Below are positions 39,012 through 51,700 of a stretch of DNA of 64,000 bases, piece by piece. Each line of letters begins with the position of its first letter. Position 1 is the stretch's first letter. A model generated the notes under the pieces. It searched no databases and had not been told where the DNA came from. It saw nothing but the letters and a program-made list of their open reading frames with translations. The position numbers and the translations under genes are program-made. The stretch is from contig JBAMDO010000078.1 in the NCBI GenBank assembly GCA_037074765.1, positions 166,380-230,379 on the forward strand, in the 5' to 3' direction. The stretch comes from Mansonella perstans. Its lineage: Eukaryota > Nematoda > Chromadorea > Rhabditida > Onchocercidae.

Positions 39012-42000
39012 TCAGATTATACGATCCTGACTAACAATATATGATCTACCGTCGGTTAAGATTTTCTGGTCTTTTGATGGTTGAGAACTTACTTCCACCG
39101 AAGAAGAATCACTCGTCGACAAGAGACCTAGTCGATTTGATGGCGAGGACTTCAAAATCTGTAAATTCACAAAATTTTCGAGATTATTTCATGAAAAATC
39201 TCATGAAATATATATATTCAATTTATATTTTAGGAACTGCCAGCTGGTCCTGAAATCATATTGCAGTAGACAAAAAATTCAACAAAATCAAATTTATTCA
39301 AAAGTTATGTAATCCTTGTGCACAAATTAGTACCACCTATTATTACCGAACTATTGATCTTTACTTTTTCACTTAAATTAGGTGTAAAACGCCTGCTGAT
39401 ATTGGTAGCCCAGGAAAATCTAATATAATTCAAGAGAAGTGTGAAGTAAAAAACATTCCTAGACGATCATAAAGCTTTTAACAGTTACCACTCCTTTAAG
39501 ACGAAAGTATTTCAAACAATTTTTGGTCGTTCGTCACCTGTTCAATGTTGTATAATTTATAAAATTTTTGTAATTCTAAATTAACACAAACATTTTTCTA
39601 TGCAAGATATGTTTGCAAAAACTTCAAATAATCACTTTAATCCGTTCCTCTTCCCAGCGTTTCCTTTCGTCAGCAAAGCGACTGATTTGTTCATTGAGTG
39701 TATCACGCAAAGTTGACACCTCGTCTTTTAGCTCTTCGACTTCAATCCGCAATTCACGTTCTGACGACGATTCCTAAAGCATTGTTTAGTAATATTTACA
39801 ATATCAAAATTCAATATTCTATCCTGAATTTAATTTATTTGACGTGAACTCAACTGACATCCAACTAATAAAATATGAAAGAATGAAAACGAAGATCACA
39901 TAACAAAAAAATGGAGAAGTTTCTTTATAAGAACACATATTTAGGAACCTTGGAATGTCGCGGTATTGGCAGTGGAGGTCTAACACGCTTGTCAATAATA
40001 TTGTTGTTGGTATTTGCTGCAGTAACATCACATGTTATGTGTTTGCGACACGGTCCGCAAACAATTTCATCACGACTTCGAATGAGTACACCGAAGCATT
40101 CACGAAGTTGGAACAATTCATGTTCTATTTGCAAACACTAGAATACACAGTTTATTAAAAACTATAAAGTTTCTTTCTGTATCATTAAGCCTACTCGATT
40201 ACTACCTATCACAACACAAAATCGGTTTAGAGATAAACGACAACCTGATGCTCTCTAGATTTTATGCATCATATGCTTCTTAGCGCTCAAAAATCTGTTT
40301 AAAATCCTACAAGCCTTTTTTTTTCTTTTTAAATTCCTTAACGACAGAAATGCTAGAGAAATTTCATAAGATGTAAGAACGATTCATTCAAAAAGAAAGG
40401 AGACAATAGGAATAACCTTGCGTTGCAATCCTTGCTTATCACTGGTAAGATTCTGTATTGTTCCTTGGAATTGTTCTCGTTCCTGGTTGCATCGTTGAAT
40501 TTGTTGTCGTAGTGCATTTTCTCCTTGTTGGCTAGCCTAAACATTCAGTTTGGAAAAAATAATTGTTGGTTCAATGTAGTGTTGAAAATCTTTTATGCTT
40601 CGATTCGAATAAGAACACAACTTAGAACTGACAAACATCAACCCATTTAAATTAAAAACACAGATTTGTCTTTAATCTATCAACCCAGAAAAGAATGACC
40701 TGCAGCTTCTGTTTGAGATCAGCAAGTTGTTCCTTCCAAACTCGTTCTTTTTCTAAATAAACTTTCACTACGACCTCTTCGTTTTGTTCCATTGCTGCTC
40801 GCACGTTTGTTAGTTCGTTCTCTTTATCTCGAATGATTGTCTAAAGGATATTCTACTTTAAAACAAGCGAATTCATTTATAATTACTACTGAATAACACG
40901 TCGAAAACTAATACCAGCTTATCTATGCAGAGTCTTCCTACTCCTACATCAACTTCATATTAAGTTTTCATAAAAACATTCAGTAATTTTTATTAAATTA
41001 CATTTACGAAATGGAATTCCAGGAGCGAAAAAAAATCAATCCTGAAATTTAAAGGTTTTGAGAAAACAAAAGTGAATGTAATTGACGAGATACATCATAA
41101 ATTTAAACATTTGAATTTGGTGTGATCTACGAAGAAGAACCACCCAATTCAAATTAAAATTCCTTAAGGGTATTCAAAACTCCAGAACAAAAATTTTTCG
41201 AAAAAGCACAGAACATGATATCTGTTGATAATATTATGTAAAGTCATACTGATGAACAATGAACTTATAAATTCCACTCAGCGAATGGTTTCTTAAAAGC
41301 ACTGATTCTTAAAGAAGCATGCTTCAGTAGCGATTTCTTGTTTATGGTCCAAGAAATTCTTTATTATTTAAACTTGATAAGTTCATTGTTTTTCTCTCTC
41401 TCTCTCTCTCTATATATATATACATATAAATGTAGTCAGCGTGAAGTCGATTAAATTGCAGTAATAAAATCGTGCAGTAAAATCGGAAATTACAATAAAC
41501 CTCGTAATCGACAATACCGGAATCGCTTGGTGAAGGTGTAACGTGTATCCCTGAGCTGTAGCGACTAACAGAAGAAGCATTCGAACCACAAATTTGCTGC
41601 GAAGAAGGAGACTTCTACAATAATGCAAATATGCACAAAACACATGGTTTTTCTCTTTTCTTAACCTATCAAATGCATCACATTGCTTGTTCCTACAAAA
41701 TTATAGATTGGAATAAGCTAAATCAAAAAACAGAAACAAAAAAAAAAAAAAAGATTGACTCTGCAGATTATTTTAGAAACTTCCTACTCGATTAATTACT
41801 CAGTAAATCGAAACGTTGTGAACAAAAAAGTTATTATTAATATGAATAATAAAAGAAGCTATTCAGAAACGATTACAAAATTTTTTAGATACGTACAACT
41901 CTTTCTGAAGATATTACACATGGAACGATCTACTGACTTCTTGATAGCTGACTGTAACTAAACATCTAGAATATCCTACGGTTGCAAATGCATAAAAATT

Positions 42001-45000
42001 TTCCTTAAAATTCTAACGTAAACAGACCTTGACAAGATTTAGTGATGAAATCCCTGCTATTACGTTCATTGCTGCATTGCCGTTCTGTTGCTGTTGTTTT
42101 TGTATTTTATCATGACTAATGTTGGTATTATTTGGAGTCGCTGTTGCAAGAGCAATTTTTTCGGACGATAGATTATTACAGTATGGCATCGAATGTGCAA
42201 CAGAATAATTCTGATTGATTGTCGAATCCACTATAAATTAGTTGTTTCGCAATGATTAACAAAAAAATCTAAAAAAAGGAATTAAAAAATCCAATAATCA
42301 TGGACCTCTAATGTAGAACTTTTCCAATCTAAAGTTCAGTCAGGAGTTCCGAATTCTAAATCAAAATAATTGTTAATGTTTGATGTCAAACCTGTCTTCT
42401 AGTCTATAAATTAGTTTTAAAAGATGACCTCACAAGATCCTAATTTAAAGTATCGCTATTTGTGAAAGAACTTCACTAGTTGGTGTAAACAAAAGACAGA
42501 AAAGTGAGTCATTAGAGTCTATACTGGCTAATCAATTATTCTTATTACGAAACAGGTTACTATTTGAATAGCTTATTAATCAAAACTAAGCCAATACAAA
42601 ACCTAAATGAATCAGCAAAAGGAAAAAAAATAATAGGATATTTTTCATCAAACATAACAACAAACGCCAGAACTCATATGATAGAAACAATAATGATGTA
42701 ATTTCCATAATTTTAGAAATGAAGAGCCCCAAAAAAGGAAAAACTGTAATCCTTAACTGCTTTCTATTCAAGTTTGCTTCTAATCAATATCGCAACCATT
42801 TGATTCACTTATAATTTTAATCTGTCAAAGTGTTTGAAAGTCATTCCTAAAGTGGATAAACTAAACGACAAATTCACCATCAATGTAAAACTTGTCGCGT
42901 TCAATATATTCTGGCACTACATCGTAATCATTCTCCTTAGCCTCAAATTTGCTAGATCTTCTCTGCTCAACCATTGTCGATGCCAATTGGAAGCTGTAAT
43001 TGTTTCACGAATATTTAAAATCTAATATATCCAAATATTTGAAGCCTAATCTGCATATCTATCAAATAAGCCAAGTAATTGACCGGTGATTTTCAATCAA
43101 AGTCATAATTTCTAAGCAAAATATCAAAAGATATCTAGTTATCAAATTTTTTTTTCAAGCATTCTTTTCCATTTCATAGCTGCATCTCGAACGTATAAAT
43201 AACCATTAAACGAACTTGAGAGTAGCATTATGGTGATTCAGTATCCCGTGTTTCGGAGCAAAGCTTTGCAGAAAAAAAGAACATATGTTGTACGCGGATA
43301 AACAAATCTCTACCATAAACATAATACAAAATGTCATAAAAAGAATTGAATGTTTTACAGAATTTACTAAACCTAGTGGACGGTTGATAGATGGCTCTCG
43401 GTCTGTTGCAACCATTAACTGATGATGGTATGGAAGGGCTTGACACAGTGTGCTTCGAATGTTGTGAAGACTGCTTCAATTCATCACTGCTGTAATATGT
43501 CCAATAAAAGAAGTATGAATTTTAAATTAACTCATCATAACCATGTAAATGATATGGCTATTAACACAGACAAACGAGGAAGTAAACAAGTAAAGGAAGT
43601 AAACGAAGAAGTAAACAAACGAGGAAGTTAAAAAAAAGAAGCATTCTCCTCAGCATTGAAAAAGGAACAAGAAAACCAGAAGATTGATAGATAGGATGAA
43701 CTTTCTGAATCTTATCGACCAAAGCTTGGGAATGGATTATTGACCGATGACTACAGGAAAGTGCCATAAACCTCAATGCTTCATGAAGAACCCATTATTC
43801 CCCACAAAACTGAATTTTTGAATACCAGTAATGCTAATTGTAAAGTTATTTTTGAAATCTCAAAAGATCTTTCCAACTTACTTTGATAATCGCTTTGCTA
43901 AAAAATCATTTTTCTTCTTGTTGCTATTGTAAAAAGAGAACGACGATGAGATTAGTGTTTGCCATTTGTCTGACTTGCGTGAAGCATATGGCCGGAACGC
44001 CACTGGCTTGATAATATCCATACCCTGGAAATGATGGATTAAAAAAAAAAAAAAAAAAAAAACGCGTAAAGTTTTAACAAGCACTGAATAAAGAAGCGCA
44101 AGCATGGATAACATGCAAAAACATTGAATAAATCCACTAATAGTTGTCATTATACCGTTATTCGCTCTTCATTTGAAATTGTTGAATGAATTTAAAGTTA
44201 TTCTTTCGTGATTCTCATTTGAATATTAGAAACTTATTCATAATAAAATCATTACAACAATCACCGGCAATATATGTTAAAAATGAGAAATGTCTTTGTT
44301 ATCAATCATTGATATTTGCATTATCACGGCTCCAGTCACATTCTATTTCCAAACTCCATTCTCCAAATGTGATTTCATTCCTACTCTAGCAATGTCTCAT
44401 CTCAAACATTGACCTCCTTCGCATCATTATGGAAACATTTTTATGGCTATGTACGCCATCACACAGCCAAACCATGCTTCTGTTATAGCGATAGAATTAG
44501 TTCAAACAACTTTTTTCTTTAATTAATTACTAACAGATCGATTTTTAGAACAGAGTTTATCAAGTGTAATAAGGATTGTGACCGAAGTTCAAAGTTAATA
44601 TCAAATCAACATGATTGCTCAATAGTTAAAAAATGATAATTGGTGAAGGAATACCTAGTGCCTAAACGATCGCATGACAAAAAGCTCCTCAAAAATATTG
44701 TGAAATTTTATGAACAATTAAAGCATTTATTTGATTTCCAGAGCCTAGCTAATAACGTGTGGCTTTGTCCCATTTTTTCGATTTCCTTAATGCTATTACT
44801 GTAATGGCGGCATGGCTTACTTGATAGTGCCCAATTAACAGAATATGACGAAGTTAATTGGAAAGAATGAGAATGGTATGGTATAGAATGGAAAACAGCT
44901 TCTTTTCATTTCTCTTTTTTAGCTAAGACTTGATAAGAAATATGTTATTTGAAGAAAAAAATTTCCCTTTCCAACTTCAAGTTTTCTTACTTGTTTGGAA

Positions 45001-45545
45001 AAAGACATATACATAGGTATTGTATGTGTAGGAAAGGATATGGAGGAGTGAAATGAATGAAAGGAAATTGTTGTATGCCTTCCTTGCGTCGCCATTTCTC
45101 TACTCCCCAGAACTAATTTCAAGGCCGACTTTGAAGTGAACTATGTACGGATAGTTCATTTCAATCATGAGCATCCAACCATAATATTGATTCCGAAATT
45201 GATTCCAATTCAATTTAAAATTTCACTCCAAAAGTCAAAAATTTGTGAATAGACTTTATGGTCACATTGTGTGACGAAAAAAAATGAAAAAAAAGTGAAT
45301 TATAAAGAGAAACATATTAAATCGAGAACTTTCTCTAAGTATTCAAAAAAGATCAGTAACAATTATAATTCAAATTACTCATGAATTACTATTGATATAA
45401 TTGAATCCTGACTTATTTGAACCAAAAATTTGGATTTCTAAAATAAATTTGGAATGCACTAAAATAATGCAAACCTTTGGTTTAACACCTGAATATGGCG
45501 TGATTCGAACTGGTGGTGGCAAATTGTTGTTTAAATTGCTATAGT
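39012..45545 (-). CDS. Coiled-coil protein of the LZTS/N4BP3 (Fez1-domain) family, 5' end not found
   Basis: Cytoplasmic coiled-coil scaffold family (leucine-zipper tumour suppressor / N4BP3). Exons in transcript order: 45475-45545, 43882-44024, 43368-43489, 42028-42230, 41501-41614, 40700-40840, 40417-40536, 39949-40137, 39636-39773, 39012-39158. All phases agree, about 462 codons. Family matches: PPPVRITPYSGVKPK followed by IIKPVAFRPYASRK (the family's TPPKLMPF…RPTAFKPVLPR region), PSPSDSGIVDYE before the coils, AMEQNEEVVVKVYLEKERVW, and a terminal coil ADERKRWEEERIK matching the ERxxWxEEKEKV region. Coiled coil spans exons 40700-40840, 40417-40536 and 39636-39773. Exon 39949-40137 carries CGPCRKHITC. 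The vertebrate tail after EKV is replaced by a Ser-rich end. The first exon shown is in phase 1, so an upstream exon exists. Family call from memory of motifs; no search was run. Confidence 0.68.
41392..41428. repeat. CT/TA dinucleotide microsatellite
   Basis: (TC)n passing into (TA)n, 41392-41428, in the LZTS-like intron. Confidence 0.9.
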
Positions 45546-45707
45546 CTGAAAGTTTTCTAGGTCATATTCTTAAATCGTGTAGCATTTTTAAATGATAAAC
45601 CTGTACATTTCGTGTATATGGAAAATAACAAGGATTGAGATGTCATTTGAAAACTATCAGATTTCCCCCTTAAAACTATTAGCTGAAAGGAATTGTTTCG
45701 TTTATTT

Positions 45708-48700
45708 TCAAGCCTCGTTGCAAAGCATATCGAAATTTTTAAGCATACGTTCAACAGTTTGAGCAGTTGTTTGAATATTTTTCAAGCTTTGAAAATGCAC
45801 AGCAAGATTTTTGACAGCTCGAGAGCCTTTATCGTCACGTTTTTTGAATGTCCGGTAATCCATTATCGTTTCCGATCCACTTAACGTTTTATTGCTAAAA
45901 AATTTTATTAAAAAATTAACATTATAAAAAAGTAGCGAAATACTAAAGCTATCTTCAAATCCAAATACTGTGTATTTTTGTAAGTCAAAACAGCAAAAAT
46001 ACAACTAATTGGATAAGTTGAATTGAACAGAGTTTAAATAATGATCGCCACCAAGCAATTGCAGCTGTTTGGGTACTAATTACAGGGAACAATATTAAGA
46101 GGCGAAAGTGTAATACTGAAGAATAATTTCATGACAAAATAATGATTCCGCCGTTAGGGTGGAATGACCTTAGTGAGAGGTTAATTTAAGAATGGTAAAT
46201 ACTATTAGTTATTTAAGATGCGACTTGTCCAATCTCACTACTGAACTCATCAAAAAGAAACCTTTTAATTATTAAACTAGTTTGAATGCTCAGCTTAGCA
46301 CTTAATACAGTACAGTATTATAAGTACAGAGGGGAAATGGTAAAATGGTAGTCACCTCTTCCGTACTAATTTCGTTAGCTTCCTGAAAATCAGAATGGAT
46401 GAGGGACAGTTAGTTTAAAGTATAAAGTATCAGAGGTTGTGAAATGTGTTTAACAAAACCTTGAAGTAAATGTTATAGATCAATAGTAAGAGTTTAGATT
46501 TAAAAATTAGAAGTAATTATTTTTGCTCTATAGATTCACTCGTAATATGCAGAATAACTTCCGAAACTTCCGAAATGGATTTATAAGTCAATTCCATTGG
46601 CAAAAATCTCTTTCGAAATATGATATCGCAATGCTACTCTCATAAAGAATATTTTTTTTTCCAATACTTCTTTCTCGTGCTACAAGAAGTGTCTTTGTCT
46701 AACTAATTTTTTCTCTAGATTTATTTCGATTTCTAGCTAAAAAGAAATGAATTTAGTAGGAAAGAAATTCATTTGCTTTTGAGTGTAAGCAGAACATACT
46801 GATTCTCCTTCAGTAAATTAAATGCTTACTCTCATATTACTACTGATTATTTGTTCGTTATTTTGTTGCAACGTTGCCTTACTTCATAATATTTACTACT
46901 TTGAAATCATATTGTTTACCCATTCATAATAAATTTAAATTAGTTGAAAGAAATGGCGCTATACAAACAAATGCAGTCATTCATCATTAACCTATTATCT
47001 TGTAAAGCGGATCGCTTTTTAATGTAGAAAAAAGATTTCCGCAGAAAGATTAGAAATTCGATCTTAGCATACGCTAGTTTATTAAATTCAATAATTACTG
47101 GAAAACGCAGCTTGTACTTTCAAAATATTTTGAAGAAATTACGAAAGCAGGTCAAACACATAATTTGCTACAATCCAGTTTGCCACTTTAGTAAAATCCT
47201 CAAGCAAAACATTATGTGATATCGTTATCGCGTCAGAAAATTTTTTTCCTCGAACAATTATCATCAATTACAAGTCTAATGCTTGATAGTATTTTCTTCA
47301 ATTCCACACAGGAAAAAGGATAGAAAATGCAAACAGAAAGCAAATCCATCTAACTATCAAAAGCGAATCAAGGAAAACTGACCACAGAAGAAAGGAAATT
47401 CCGAAAATATTCCATTAATGTTTTTATCCAGTGCTTTTTGATTTTTAATAAATGATCCAAGAAATAAAAGCAAAATAAAATAAATTAGCAAAAATAGCTA
47501 AAATATATGCTAAATTAGCAAAATCCAGAAGGAATTCATAGTCATTATCTTATACAAAAAATATTAAATAATTAGACAATTCATTGTTAGGAAGTGAGGC
47601 GGAACATAATCGCTTATTGCGATCTTTCTAGCAAGCTTTGTAGAATGTTTAAATCGTTCGTTAAAAACAATCACGAAAATTCCCCAGTGAGTGTAAAATG
47701 TTGGTATTACAGAATTTGCTGCAGAGGAATGAAACGATTAAATAATTTTCAATCTACAGACATGATAGGGCCGATTAATGATCCATTTCAAAATTACATT
47801 GATATTTATTATGCCAATAGACATTCCCTATTCTACTCGTACTTCATTATCCTTTCAATCAATCATTGTTAGACAACAAAAAAAACTCGATGAAAAATTC
47901 GAAAAAAACAGAACGTGTTAGGCAAGCAATAGGCAATTTAGAGGAAAATGAAATAATCTAGTATATAATCTAAAAATAATCTAGTACATAATATATAGAA
48001 AAAACTCTTCCATTCTGATACCTCGACGATAAACAAATACTTGTAAAGGCAAATAAGTTTCGTTTTTTTTGAACACATCATACAACTGTTCCATATGATG
48101 ACCAAAAGATTTAATAATCGCAGACGAGAAATTTTCAGTATTAAACGAAGTGGATGAACAAACTTATTTATCCGAATAGAAAATGAAATGAAAGGAAATG
48201 ATTTGGCTAATCTAATCAATCTAAAATGATTAACAATGCATTATTTTGGCCGGAAGCAGTGACGATGATATCGGAAGTTTGATGCATCTCAAATGATATG
48301 GAAAATAAATAAAGGAAATAAATTGGATCAAAAACAAATGAAAAAATAATGGACAGAAAGTGACCGTGTTAGCCTGCATTACGGTGTGTGTTCAGAATTT
48401 ACAAGGACCTATCGAGAAAAGCAATTAAGCAAATAGAGGATAAACAATTATTCAATTTAGTGGTAATGTTTAATAAGAATTAGACATACAGAATTAAGTC
48501 AAAATCTGGTTGGTTGAAATTATCTGAAAGGAAATGAGTATGTTGACATCAAATATGCCAATGGTACAAATATAGTTGAAGAATAAAAGTATATTTGTGG
48601 AAGGTATCTTAATTAATTAGGTTTGCAGTACTGTTGCATTGAAATTTAAGTGCGAAACATTTAAATACGACACTCTTGTTTATCTTCTTTCAGAATTAGA

Positions 48701-51700
48701 GTGGTATTTATTTCCTATCTGAAATTTTTCAAAATGATCTGTTTACACTGAGTAGATATACTATTTTGACGTCCCTTACTATTTTAATGTCGTTTCCTGA
48801 CGAAACAGTGTCAGGATAAAAATCAGTGTCAAGATGAGTCAAAATATGTAAGAAGTTATTGAGTGCAAAAAGACCATTTTTGAAAGTAACAGTAAATTCC
48901 GAATTTCAGCAGTGAGATAGCAAGAATTCTTAATTTAATTTATTTATTTGTTGCTACTCGATTTTTTTACTTAGGAAAATAAGTCGAAGTAGCAAAAATA
49001 AAACAAAATTTTCAGAAAAAAATCTATTGTTTTTGCAAATATAATCGAGAAATGAAATATCAAATAAGTGGAGAGCAAAATCTTTTGCCTCAACAATCAG
49101 CAGATGCCTAAATCCAGAAATAATCCATTTCTACTTTACCATTGATTCTTAGTGCTATTGTAGAACACAGTACAGAGATAATCCTATCTAGGCAGAAAAC
49201 CACATGTTCTTATAAACAAATGTTGAATAAAATAATTATGACGATGGGTATAACAACCCTCTGACGGGTAGTTTGCACCCATCAGCTACAACAAAAGAGA
49301 ACAGAGAATAGTAGAAATCATAGTTTCAATCGGTTCACTGAGCTTTTCAAAGACGAACCCAAAAACTTAAAACACAATGCTTTTTCTCGGAAAAGGAGAG
49401 CATGTAGCAAATTAAAAAAAAAATTAAAAGAAAAAATTAAAGTTCCTATTCGGCTAGCATAACATTGCTTACTGCACGAGAAATAAGTAATGTTACTGCC
49501 TTATTTAGAACTTTTTAACTGAGGAGTTAGAGAAGAAAACAAAATAAGCTTCAAAAATGTGTAACTTAATAGTTCAAATTAATATAAAGTTAATTTGACA
49601 TGTTTTGCAGAATTAAATGTCACATGGAAGCACTTTTAATTAAAAAGTTGAGCTTCACTGCTTGGAGCTGTGATTGCAATTAAATAGGAAACATGCAATA
49701 AAAATAACTACCATTGTTGTAGCTTTTTTACAAAGATCCATTTCGAAAAATGCTGAAAAATAAATCTGATCGACAGTCAGTACATGAAAATACAATAAGC
49801 CCTTTCACTTTACATGTATCCAGAAAACAAGCTCCAATTAATACATTCACTTGTTTGTGCTGTCTTTTGTTTCGAAGTAAGTTTCATAAATATTTGAACA
49901 ACTACGGCTATAATGAAATCTCGCAGATTACTTATTCCAAAAAAAACCCATAATTATGTAAAAATTTTGTTACCTTTACTGCGCTACCACTATGCAAAGA
50001 AACTAAATATTTTGTAAGAAAAATGATGTTTTCAAGGAAAAGTTTAAAATTCATTCGAAATGTTTTTTGATGTCATTTTTTATATTTATGTCGGAATATT
50101 ATGCTAAATTTTGGATGCGTATGTAAATACAGATGATAGGTCCCGCTAAAGAACATTCAAAAAAAAATAATTTGAGCCATTTCAGGAAGCAAAAAAGTAA
50201 ATAAACATTAGAAAGAAGGCTTGCGCTAGCAAACCGTTGCGCATGCGGGTCTAAAAAGCCTTTTTAGGAAACGGAGGGTTAAGTTAGCTGCATGTTATTA
50301 TCGATAATGTTAGTATACATATCGATGTTCCGAGTCACTGGGATATTTAGTATTGAGGAATATGAGAAACTTGCACAACATGTAAATATACTGTGAGAAA
50401 CGTGAAAAACAAGAAACACTTTGAAAGATGCTTTTTTTTATTTAATTGCTTTTGTCGTTCTGTCTCTATATCACTTCATTATGTTTAAGAGCACTTGCAA
50501 GTCTAAAAATCCACTAAGTTTTTTCAAAAATGAAAAAAACAAAAAAATGAAGACTTAGTCAAAATTTTAAAATTATGTGCAATGAATCACTTTACATTGA
50601 TCAAGTTTGCAATAAATGTAGAAAGATGAAGATATTTTAAGATATACTTTCTATTAACAAGCTGAAAATTTTCGGATTCACGCATTGAGTTTGATTTCTA
50701 AAATATATAATTATTCATAATGTAACAAACTCAAATAAGGAAATCGATTATTACTATGCACTATTTTAATCTCGTAATCTGTTATTCCAGCAATTTCTGT
50801 GATGAACAAAACGATGAACCTTAACGTTAGATATATCGGAGAACGGGAATTCGAGCTCAAATCAAATATCATGCTGTTTTACTTTAATGGATTTTAGATG
50901 AAAGATATTTTTCTCCCAAAAGATTCAATAAGAGACGCCTTTCAGTCGTGGATCTTAGGTTTAACAAAAGCATTTGCACAGCTTGCTCGTCTAAAGTCCT
51001 TATCAAGAGAGATGGTCCTTCAAAGAAGATAGATCATATCAAACAACGGGTTTCCCATACAGATAAACGAAGCTAAAGAGCAAGGAAAGTAGAGAATAGA
51101 GGAAGTAAGTCAAGAAAATGCACAGTTAACGATCAAATCCCGTTATTTGCAATCTGCTGTGCTTTCAACAGACAGTTCCCATCTGCTGTGCTTTCAACAG
51201 ACAATTCCCATCTGCTGTAATTAGAACTTGAATGATATGCGAGATCAGGAAGGATATTAAGTGAATACAGAGAATAGTAAACAGTAGATTAAAGAAGGAA
51301 TTAATAAAAGAAGAAAAAGTTTTGCATCTCAAATAATGCGAGAATCCACATTTAAGCCTGATAATAATTCACATTCAAGATGAGCCTTTAAACAGTCTTT
51401 CTTTTCGTTAATTACCGTGGTACAAATCAAAAACGTTGAAATTACGATAATTTCACCAACTTCAAACTTCAATTTTTTCAGATACTAATGACTGTACGAT
51501 TTCGAGGAAACTTAATTGTGGTCACAGTCAAATAAATTTGGAGAAATTTTTGAAATGCAAGTTGAATGTGAATTCTTCGATGTCGTCGCTCCGATAATTT
51601 CAGTGGAGCGGAATAAGTTATATCAATAGTTATGTCAGCCACTGTGGTAAGGCAATGCTGTTTCAACAAAATACCATTTATTTCAGACCTTATAGAATGG

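Noticed and set aside
38240..39093. Joining the 39093 donor to the 38366 acceptor
   Set aside because: Phase 0 donor against an exon needing phase 2; candidate bridging segments near 38400-38520 contain stops or lack an acceptor.
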